This document shows, one piece after another, positions 27,101 to 39,100 of a stretch of DNA of 64,000 bases. Within the stretch, counting starts at the first letter, position 1; each line of letters begins with the position of its first letter. The translations under genes and the position numbers were made by a program. The notes beneath the pieces are model-generated. The model was not told the DNA's origin, made no database searches, and worked only from the letters and a program-made list of their open reading frames with translations. The stretch spans positions 23,256,653-23,320,652 of the forward strand of contig OX465105.1 in assembly GCA_949987565.1 (NCBI GenBank). The letters run 5' to 3'. Source of the stretch: Luidia sarsii. Its lineage: Eukaryota > Echinodermata > Asteroidea > Paxillosida > Luidiidae.

Positions 27101-30100
27101 TTTTCCCTTTTTAATAGCTCGACCAATTTTTTTTACCAAGGCTCACGGATCCAAACAAAAATAATAAGAACAGTAACTGAGAATTCTTTGAAAGAGTAGA
27201 GATTTGTTTGAAAATGGTAACTCTCCAGATCAGTGGCTGTTTTTTTTTTGAATGACGAATGGAGATATCCCCGCGGTCAAAACGTGTAAGTGTGTGGATT
27301 TGTGCGTGGTATACAAAATGTACATACATGGCGGGTTTTGGCATCGGGGACCAGTGAAACCACCCACGCAGGCACAGCTGAAGGTGAGTCCCGTATCCGA
27401 GCACACGCCGCCATTAGAGCATGGCTGAGGAAGACAAGGATCGTCTAGGGGCAAACAACATCCAAAACCTATGGTTAATTTCCTGTCACGTTAAGGTTTG
27501 TAGACCGGTCTACGTAGACCGGCCTTCGTATTCTAGTCCACCCCTCCTCGGCGGTCTAAGATAGACCGTTTGTAGTGCCCAAAACGGTCTACGTAGACCG
27601 TTCAGACACAACTAGGTAGACCCTTTTTGGTTTAAACCGAAGATAGACCACTTTTAGTACGGTGTCTGAACGGCCCTACTGTCGTGGTTGTTGCTGTCAT
27701 TCGGTCTTCATCTCTGTCATTAGCATCGTCGTCCATTCATCTATGATGTTAGTTGTGGCTGCTATTTGTTGATAACTGTGGCTCATTTGGGAGCGATACA
27801 TTGGCTTACCTCTCTCGCAGTTGTCGCCCACGAAGCCACTCCTGCAGACACAGACGTAGCTCTCATCGTTGGCGTTATTGAAGCACAGTCCGTCATTGAG
27901 ACATGGCTGAGCGTCGCAAGGACTAGAGACTGAGGGACGACATTCGTAAACAAAAGAAAGCGAAAGTAAGGAAGAGCATGCGCACACCGATTCCATTAAA
28001 TGTTGAGTTTCGCCCACCACAGCAACACCCATGAATACAGAATGTGCATGTATCGCACTTGAAGTACACGTGCACGTGCAGGTGCACAACTATAGCGCCG
28101 TACTGCCGTTCAGAGATACCCATTGTACATAAGAACACATTTGCAAACAGAGACCGATCGACCCTTCTCTATTTCATTTCGTAGCGATTAGCCCACTAGG
28201 GTAACAGATAAAATGGTGGCTATTTGATTCACCTTTCCAATGGGATACTGAATCTATACAGTCAAACAAACAAGGAATATATAGGCCTATTTCAAAATTT
28301 CAGGGAGTTGAAGTCTCGTCATGTGAATTGCCGGTACATTTATTTAGTAGGCGAGGCAAATGGGTCGGGCTGCTTTTGGAAACTGAAGTCATTAATCAGT
28401 ATTTTGTTTCGTGTTTTTAAAAGTTGAAACAAGGCAGTATATACAGGCCAACAGGGTAATGGAGCGATTTGTATGATACGTGTGTGATATTGCGGTGGTG
28501 TAAGGTGCAGTACCATCATTGCCTATTATGCTACGTGCATTTTACCTCACTCAATGAGCGATTTGTGATTACCACTGATGACAATTTGAATGTTGTCCGA
28601 CAGCCTATGGCGTGCAAAGGGGGCATTTCATCCGGACTATATAGATAACACGATACAATTTAATGATTTCAATTTCGGGATTATAATGTCAACTTTGCAG
28701 GCCATACTATAGTCCGAGCATATGGATGGGTCATGGTCAGGGAAAATAGTTGACATTCATGGACACGGTCAAGTCCATAACCATGTAAATGCGTCTGTGT
28801 GAAGGATTGTTGTCTAGGGGCTATACAGACCAAACAATCAGAATGAAAGTGTGGGTTGACAAATGAGTGAAAACGTCTCGACAATTGCAAATCATTGATC
28901 TTTTGAAATTACCAATGATTCCTATAGTAAAACTCGGTTAAAAATGCCCCCAGCATCCACAGGTTTTGTGTCTGTCTGCAGTGCACTGTCTAAATTACTT
29001 AGAGCAAGTATAGCTGTGGTGTTCATGCTGATCTTTGCGATGCCATGGTGAGAGGTGAGTGCCGCTACTTCTAGGCCGACCTCTGACCTGTCTCCTGGAT
29101 GCAAAACACCCGGATGTGTCGGGCTTGGCACACGCAGAGCATCGCCGATCCGTTTGTGAAGAGCGAACATGGCAGGTCCGGGTTCGAGCAAGGATTCACA
29201 CAATTCTCACCACATACAGGAGACCACTCATCACTAAGGGATGATGTATTTAGCTCTGGGGAGAACGACACGTACACTTCTTTGCAACGTTTTAACAAAT
29301 TCTGCTGTTTTCTTCAGCTACCGATGCTGTGCATATGTTGAGCCGGCTTGCTATGGATAATCACGCAACGGCTATAAACCATTATTTTTGACATGGACGC
29401 CCGTGAATTCAACGCTGCGGTTGGCTTTTATACCTCATGGAGGAGGGGCAAGACTATAGGCAGGGACTCACCCGTTTCGCAGTTGTTTCCAGTGAACCCT
29501 GAAGGGCATACGCAGAAGTATGAGTTGTCGTCTACACTGTTGAAGCACACGCCTTTGTTAAGACATGGTTGCGCGTCACACGGCATAATTACTGTGTCTA
29601 GGAAACAACACAATCGAAGGAGAAAAGCAACGTTGTCCCAACATTCAATGTGGACCATTAGGAAATCACCTTCTCCTTGATCGAGATACATCTGCTTGAT
29701 TAATGCCAAAAGCATGAACAACAGAGAACACGTAGAAGATGTTATCGACGGAAGGAAACTAACAAGAAAGCAATGTGGCCTAATTACGTTTGTAAAAAAT
29801 CTCAAAAGAAATCGGTATACAACTGGCTAAAATCAACACATGTAATAAAACGTGTAGTGAGCCAAACTACTCACTGAAATGGATGTCCAAACTCATACAT
29901 ATCTCAAAATAATGACAGTTTCGATCATAGAGAAGAGAATCGACACTATGATTGTAATTGCTATACCATTAAATGACTGGTGTACAAAAATTACTATGTA
30001 CATGCATTATGTACTTCAGTTCAAGAAACTTTACTGTTATTCTGCTTCCAGCTTTTGGGTCAAAGATTGTTCATGCATCGAGTTGTTGGATAGTCTTAGG

Positions 30101-33100
30101 CAAAGATATGGGAGGGGGATAAAAAGGGTGTATATTTACCTATCTGACACTCGTTCCCCGAAAATCCCGAGGGGCATGCGCAAATGTAACTTGTCCCAGA
30201 TACCGCGCAGACACCGCCGTTTTGACAGGGTTGTGTGAAACACGGGTTGGCTGGAATGAAGGGAAATAAATTATGGCTCATTGGGGGGCTTTGGAAAAAT
30301 GTTTTTGAAGACTCATCTACAGGGGCCTAATGAGGTCGTAACGACCCAGTGCCACATGTGGGTCAACACGACTGATTGATGTTGTGCAATAGTTTGGACT
30401 CATCTTAACTGCATGTTTAAAGGAAACAGGAAATAAGATTTCGATTGGATTTTTTGTTCTTAAATCAATAAAGTGTTATGTATAAAATTATGTGGGAGGT
30501 TGTCTTTATTGAGTAGAAAAAAATGAATAAATCAGGTAAGGAGTGCACAAAATAGATTGGGGTATGAACGTTTTATTTCCGTGGTTGGTTTTCGATGCCT
30601 TTGACCTGCAAAATGATGAGATGAAAGGAATGTGAATGATATGATGTGCCGAGGCCCGGGTACCAGGTAATACCAGACTCACCCTGCTGACATTGATCCC
30701 CCATGTAGGGGTCCGGGCACTGACATTTGACCTGGTTGACGTCATCACCGATGACCTGACACTCGCCTCCATTCATACAGGGCGCGGAATCACACCCTGA
30801 GGCTGGTACGCAAAGCCAATGGATACCAGTGTTTAGTATCATCTTCAGAAAACACGTCGTGAAAGTAACGAGGTTCTATTCCACCCGGGAAAGTATTTTG
30901 TTTTAGTGGCACGTAAAATTAATATGCAAATCAAATAGTCAATCTTAATAACGAACAAGAAATTACTAAGGCAAAGCCCTTTTTTGAAATCCACAGGTGT
31001 TAATAGTAGACGTGGGTTTGAATGTCTGATAATTGTTTTCCTTGCCATCTGAATTTGCATTCTGTCACCCAACCTGTCTATTATTTAGACAATAGACTAA
31101 AAGATAGGATGCTGTATGATAAGACAACAATCATTTGATTTCATTCAAAGCTGGTCACAATGCTATCAGTGCCATCATCATAGTATGAATGCCTGTCATT
31201 TAGGAAAGACGTATTCACACCTACCACAGCGTCAACGCCTATCTGCAGTCACTCTGATAAGTAGTCCCTATAGCATTGCAATTATATTTCCACGTTTATA
31301 GATGGTTACATTGTCACGTAGACACTGCACATGCAGATTGATGCAACTATCTTATCACACTCTTAACATCTAAATGGTGAAAATGGGGTGAAAATGTCAT
31401 TTAGCCGTGAAAAGAAAATTCACCGTGTTTTCAACCCTATTTCATGGCACACGGTTTAGCCAAGTCATTTTCATGGTGTTGTCACCAGCGGTCTCCAAGG
31501 CCACATTCCTGGTGGTAAATGGCTCGACGCACTTTATAAGTATCTGGGAGTGACAGGTACAAGGAAACCATACAGTACCTCTCTATGGGGACTGGTGGTC
31601 CCTACTGGTTACCTAATTAGCCATCCCCCAAAACTGGAGCTTGCCACAATAGATATTCACGTCTTTTTCACTGTCTCTTCAGTGACCTGAAGATGTCTTT
31701 ATCAGGTCAGAGAAGGGATTATTGTCACTGTGAATTCACTGTAAAATGCACCGTGAAATCACAGTGACATTTTAGTTTCACGGCGAAATGACATTTTCAC
31801 CCCTTTTTCACGGTTTAGATGTTCATAGTGTCAGCTCTGTAACGATGTTATATCAGGACGTTTGCAAAGCCACACATACACTGCACACCTTTGGTACAGT
31901 CCATAATTATTGGTACCCCCTAACTTATATCTTTGTTCCGCAAAATCGCTTCCATGTGGAATGCAGTAATCCTCGGGCCCAGGCTTCGTCTCCGTCTGAC
32001 AAAACTTGAAAATCCAGGTTGTGGTTTATCGCCGAATTCTTACGTGTAGGATTGTTGGCTTGTTAAGTACAAAGTATTCACCCGAGAAACTGAAGTCAAA
32101 TGCTTATGCGTGCATCTAGATCCCTATGACAATACAACAACAGGTAGGAGAAATATAACCGAAGCCTAAGCACGAGCATTAGCCTTCATTTCGTAAACGG
32201 CCTATATATGACACTCACAGAACTGACATGTGAGAATGTCACCGTGAAAAAATACACCATGAAAAAAGGTCAATACAAACTTAACCGTGGAGCACAATCA
32301 TGACAATCATGGCAATCATGCTAATCATGACAATCATGACAATCATGACAATCATGGCAATCATGCTAATCATGGCAATCATGCTAATCATGGCAATCAT
32401 GACAATCATGACAATCATGGCAATCATGCTAATCATGGCAATCATGACAATCATGACAATCATGGCAATCATGGCAATCATGGCAATCATGGCAATCATG
32501 GCAATCATGACAATCATGGTAATCATGGCAGTCATATCAGTCATAGCAATCATGACAATCATGACAATCATGACAATCATGATAATCATGGCAATTATTA
32601 CAGTCATGACAATCGTGACAACCATGACAATCATGACAATCATGGCAATCATGGCAATCATGACAATCATGACAATCATGATAGTCATGGCAATTATTAC
32701 AGTCATGACAATCGTGACAATCATGACAACCATGACAACCATGACACTTGGATGACTTACTCTGGGGCAAAACGTCACAGCTTATGCCCGTGAAGCCGTT
32801 GATACACCGACACTCATAGGACGTTCCTAGGTTGTAGCAAGTACCCGATCCACCACAGGGACTGCTGTAACAGTGATTCACTGAAAGACAAAACACGAGT
32901 GGAGTTTCAACCGTATCATTCAAAACCACACTGCCCACGAATAATGATTCAAGATGTTGCGAATTCCTCGACGGAATTAAACGTTACAAGCGCATTGCTA
33001 TACTATCGTACATCAAGTGACGTTTCGCTTTCATCGAATCCCTGCCCAGCGGAGCACTGACTTGAACTGAAAGTAAAGGGTGATAAGTCTGTTTACGCTA

Positions 33101-36100
33101 CTAAGTGATTCAAACAGAATGAAATCAGTTGATTTGGAATGGAATTAACAACATGTCCGGGCCATACATGTACTTCGTAGATGCATTGACCACAGAATTC
33201 ACCAGTGTAAGATTGGTTACCGTATATATGCTGCATTACATCGTATTCTCTTCTGCCATTTGTAGTGTATATGATTATTTGCCACTTACTCATCACCGGG
33301 GTCATTCCCTTTCCCTATGTAGTACTCCTCATCCGAGGCAATATATAGGCTCCATGCCCTTTGCTATCCGACAGTTTATAATAATAACTGGGTTCACATG
33401 TTTGCATGAAATTATGCTATTTGAAGACAAATGTATTTAGTAAGCGTCATGTATTGCAAGGGTCTAGATCACTGGACCACATTCCTACCTTGTTGGCAGA
33501 ACTCTCCCGTCCACGCCCCCTGACATCTGCAGTAAAACTGGTTGCTGCTGGCTAGCTGTCTGCACTCAGCTTCGTTTTGGCAAACCCCACCCATGTCTCC
33601 ACATTCTGATCGAGAAAAGTGCAGTAGCATAAACACATTCATCAATTATAATACAGGTGTATATAATTCTGATTTGATGTAATTAAATCTAACAAACAAA
33701 CTCTTTTCAATTCAATGGGGTTTTGCCCTTGCTCGACGTGATAAACTCTGAGTGCTCAGTGCTTTGCCCGGTGCCTGATAAAAAAATATTTCAGGCAGCT
33801 CGTCGGGCGGGATTCGAACACGCGACTCCCGATTTCTGGTACGGACAAACCACGAACAGCAGTCGAACACACTACAGGTTATTGGGAGGTCACCACATCC
33901 ACCCAACATGGCTCCGCCGACCTGGCGTTTGCCTATATCTGTGAATGTTAATAAGGGGCAGGGGTCTGTGGAGGTCAATCAATTGATAGATTGTAAAGCA
34001 ACCTCACACAATCCAACACCAGGTTTTGTACCCCAAGAATTAGGTACCCCAAGGATACCATACTGCTGCTGAATTTTTTGGAAGTTTTTGGATCAGGTAC
34101 CATTGGACCAGGGGGACACTCTTGGAGTTTGTCGGATTAGGTACCACTGCAACACACTCCAACGTCTGACCAGAAAATGACCAAGAGCTCGTGGGTAAAC
34201 TCACCCACGAAAGCAGTGTCAGTATACTCCCACACACTCCAACAACTGACCCCAAAAATGACCAAGAGCTCGTGCGTAAACTAATCTTACCCACGAAAGC
34301 AGTGTAGTGCACTGCTACACACCTCAACACCTGACCAGAACATTCCATAGCAGACACATTGTGGCATTTTGTTGGACTAGGGATAAACCCTCTGCAGTCA
34401 TGCTATTCATGCAACAATGCATCTGTACACAACCTAACAAAATCCAACACGTGCAGACTGTTGGATTCTGTGAGGTTAGGTAGCAATGTTGGGTTCCTAA
34501 TTTCTGCCCAAATGTTGGATTATGCTGGGTTAGGTATGATTCCTAGTGAAAGAGCCTAGGGGGATAACATTAACACATCCTAAGGGCTTAATATTTCTGT
34601 GTTTGTCGAAATCGGTGCGTTAAATGTTGTGGTATCTGTCTGCGGAAGAATTACGACGTGACCCTAAAAGAATGAGCAGCAAATCAGTTTTGGATAATCA
34701 AGTTTTAGGGAGGAGTTTATCTGGGGTAGAGATTACCTAACGCCCTAGTGCTGCGTGCCTGGAACCCTCCGCAATCCTCCTCAATCCTCCACAATCCTCC
34801 AAGTGGAAATTTTCATACCTTCCTCAATCCTCCACATTCCTCCAAGTGGAAATTTTCATACCTGCCTCAATCCTACACAATCCTCCATTACCCCCGGAGG
34901 AAGGATCAAGCTATAATTTCCAGGACCGTCAGCGATATTGAGAGACTCCCGTACAAGATATAATGAACGTGAAGTAAGGTGTTTTTGTAATTCCATGGCC
35001 TATGTATGCAAACTGATCTAGTGTGCTGTACTCATTCTGGTAAATAAATAATTTTATAATTAAATAAATATTATTTAAGACAACCTGGGGGCTCAATGTT
35101 TTTTGTGAGTGTAATTTGGAATATTTGGGTTTTAAATGTGGCTCGTTTTGGCTTTGAAAGTGGAGGGATGTTTTCCAAAATCCTTGCAGAATTTGGCTTG
35201 GACCGCTGCACATGTTGGGGGCGTTTTCCTTTTCTTGGGGGAATTAGCAGTAAATCCAATCGGCTAAGAACACAAAACAATCGGTCAAAACTTCAATTTG
35301 TAGTATAACCCAATAAATCTGAAGACTTTTTAGTATGGTGTTTTCGGATTGAGTTGTAAAGATAATTGAAAGGGGCGACCACTAAGGTCAAAGGGAGGTG
35401 AGTAAATCCTAATTCAATCTGATCGCCGTACGTTCATTGCTGCGCGTACAAATTGATTCGTCGTTATCTATTGCCTTGCATGTACGTATACTGTTCAATG
35501 CAATTCAATTCAATAACATTTATTTTCATACTTTCACAAGGATACACATCAGAATGGATAACGTGAAATAAATAACTATATACATGTATATAGTAACAAT
35601 ATAACGAAGTGTTAAACACGAAATTGATATATAAAGAACTTAAATAAAGAAGGTGGGAAGTATAGGGGCTGTTCATATAAGCCAAGGCTTGTAGAGAACA
35701 GCCTTTACAGACAAATTAGAAGTAAATACGGGAACAAACAGACAAGGGAACACAAACAAGACGATTAGACTGGGTAATGACGTCAATATAAGATTGGTAT
35801 AGCGGCAACACTAAGAACAAGGAGGGATTAGGCGAGCATCCTTACTAAGACGAACTGAAGAAGGAAGTAAACTCGAAAAACAGGGATCTCAGTATCCGAA
35901 GACATTCGTGACAATTAGAACGCGGAAACAGGTTTTTTTTTGCGTGGGAGGAAGATGAGCAATATCCGAATTGAATATAGGGTTAGACAATGCGAGGATA
36001 AATCGTGAGCAGCCCCCGCTTCAGGAGACACAGAAAAACAAGTGTAAGACATGGTGGCAAGCTGCTTAGAGAGTAGAAGAACATGGAATTGCCCTCCAAC

Positions 36101-39100
36101 CCACTGTCCAGTACTGGTGGTATATTATTGCCGACAGGGAGCATTTCCTATCGACCCTTCGTTAAGTGTTGGCATTTCCGCCACGGTCTGCAGAAAAAGA
36201 TGTACGCGTGTAGACTTATATATTTTGGTGGGGCAGTAAAGGACTGATAGTCCATGGAGTTATCGACCACTCGATTTTAAAGGGAGTTGACAGTGCCCTG
36301 CGGGTACCAAGAAAGTAATAGTAATAGAATAGAAAGTAATAGAAACAGAAAGAGTATATGACTATACATGGAGGCCTACATGTACACAAGTGTTTCAAAT
36401 CGCTAACTGACTAAAATGACCCAAATGCGTATCAATATAGACGGCCTTATACATTTCGATCATAGCAGGACCTTTTTCAAAGGCAGAATCTGCATTTGAG
36501 TACTTCAGTTAGGATCTTGCCAGGATCGAAAGTTCAGACCTCCAAAATTATCAAACGAAATAGCTGTAAGTAGGCCCCTATACCAGGGTTCCACACTAGC
36601 AATTTTTTTTACTTGCTCTTCGGGCAAGTGAATTTATAACTTTTCATATTTTTACTTGCCCGAATGGGAAATCTACTTGCCCGAAAATGAAAATAAAAGA
36701 AAACATAAAAAAAAAAAAAAAATCGAATTTCTCAATAATCTTAAATCAGTTAAGCCTTTCAATGGCATTTTGAGTTTGCTAAAAAAAAGTTGTGATTCGT
36801 TATAATTCTAAATTTTCATAACCCATCATCATTATCAGGGTTCTCCCTAGGATCTTGGAGAAAGTATGGGGCTTTTGGTTCGAGTCCACTGCGCTTCGCT
36901 CAAAGTAAACAACGTGTGGCAATTTGAAAATATATGTTAATAAGTGTAACCATTCACTCACAGTTTTCTTGAGGAGTTTTTCTATACTGTAATTATTGTT
37001 CCGAAGGATTTTTATTCGGAATTCATGTTTTTTTTTGTGATTGGCAGTCTGCCAGCATCTTGCAGATTCTTCAAATGAGTCATGCACATGTCACGCCTTT
37101 AATAAGGTACTGCAAAAAAAAAAACGACCACGTTTGACGAAATTAATTTTGAGTGTGGGTCTAATAATTTTATAACTCTGAGGATGGCGCGGTTTGCTCG
37201 CGGGAAAACCTTTTAATCGTGCCGGGAGCTATTTTTCCCACGATCTTTTTTTTATGCGCACTTCTTCATAAAGACCATTACTCTTGGCTTGCGCTGCCTG
37301 AATAGCCCAGAGCCCAAGTACACGGTTGTGATTATCAGATAAGTTGGCCAACCTTGGAGGCACAAGTTCTGATCCGTGTTGATATGGCTTATTGTAAGAC
37401 AAACCAGCTGCTTATTAATTCGCCTACTATCTTTTTCCCCTCTGCGTATAATTCATACAGACATCGATTTCAGACAGGATGTCATAAGCAGCATATGTGA
37501 GCGTGCTTACGATGCGAAGGAAAAAAGGTGTAACAGATAGAGATGACTCTCATACAATCATATACCGGTATAAATCATATTCAAAATCCCGAGGCAACCC
37601 CTATGGGCGTCACTGTGTGTAGATGATAGGTTGTGAGAAAGGCATGGTACAGTGGGTATAGTCCCCTATTATATGAGATGAGTAAATCACGTGCTGCCAT
37701 CGTAGGAAGGTAAATGTGTACGGTGAATGTCACTGACTTTGTCTATAGATTACAGGACAGATTACATTGCGAATGCCCACATAACTATAGGGCAAGGGTG
37801 AGGAGGACGACCATGCTGGTTTCAGTGCTAGGCTTATATAGGAAGGCTTGTAATATAGTTGTGAATAATCATGGAGGATTGAACCATGGAGTTGGAACCC
37901 ATTCAGGCTAGTATACTAGAAGATAGATCACATACGGGTTGTACACATCACATGGGCAGGGTGGGAAGACGACTTAAAGTCGGTAAACAAAGGGATGTGA
38001 GATTAGATTAATCTGTTGAGGCCAAATAAAGAAGCTCACGTTGAAAGCCATTGTCAACAGATGTATCAATTATGGGAGTGGGACTAACCACCGCACAGCA
38101 CCAGGAAAAATAATGCATTGTAATTTATTTTCCTATCAAAACTGTGAAAAGATCGATAGAAGTGCCGGTAACAGGTCAACTCGTACCTTCGCATACTCGT
38201 ACCTTCGCCAACTCGTACCGTCGCCAACTCGTATCGTCACCAATTCGTGCCTTTTGTTAAGACAACTCGTACCTTCGTCCGCGGTATATGAAGAGTAACT
38301 CATGATTGATATATACGCTACACCCAGTATTTCGTATACTATATAGTGCAAGTGCAAGTGCTATAGTTTTTCATGGATGAGCTATCATAATTGCTTGGAA
38401 GAAATGCCTTATTTTGAGTATGATTCAGGTTACAATGTTCCGCGTTTTTGTCCCCAAAACTGCCACTGTCGGCGCTCATGTATCCCCTTGGCCATTTCCC
38501 TGTAAAAATCCTCTTAAGGGGCTTCAACATCACGATTCCTTTGATGCTAATAAAGAAATTAGTAGCTGTTTATGTTATGTTTTTATTTGATGTACTAATT
38601 TATTTGTGCAAATGTAATTTCATGTATCTTCAGTTCCTGTATGTATGGCCCTGTATGCAATGGAAACCAGTCTACCGGTACTGTTGGGACTTACACTAGG
38701 TAAATGAATGTAATAAATGAATAAATAAATGTTGTCTTTTCTGTTACTTTGTGAAAATGATGGCGTTATCCCATTCAGTGGCATCACCTCTCTGGTGGCC
38801 TGTAGAGCAAAACACGTGTAAATCTTTTTAAGACAACTTGCCGTGTTCTTTATCATAATTATTCCAGGGTACCGCTTCGACTGAACTCGGCTAATATAGC
38901 AGGCCTATCGGTAGGTGAACTCATGGATTTGAAACTAGGGGCGCTTCGCAGCTCTCACAGTGTCGCAATAGCACAGACATAAACAGACCGTGAATCTGTC
39001 CGAAGGAGTTTTTTCAATAAATGTCTGCACATAATTATTGAGAATTTGGGGATTTTTCAATCACAGTCTGCGCGCCGTGTGCATGACCCCAAACTTTAGA

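Larger units (their letters stand above)
21200..29920. repeat. Segmental duplication, right copy (more complete)
   Basis: Carries intact D, H and E exons missing or fused in the left copy, so it is closer to the ancestral order F-G-E-H-D-A-C-B. Confidence 0.8.

Noticed and set aside
32287..32793. Open frames of 130-168 codons (NHDNHGN, MTIMAIM, CHDC types) on both strands
   Set aside because: Translation of a 9-base minisatellite; any frame without a stop stays open.
33180..33260. Possible extra EGF exon end on the minus strand ([10 protein letters not shown])
   Set aside because: Resembles the end of exon L but no C-x-C or upstream cysteines lie in frame and no acceptor was found; at best a decayed fragment.
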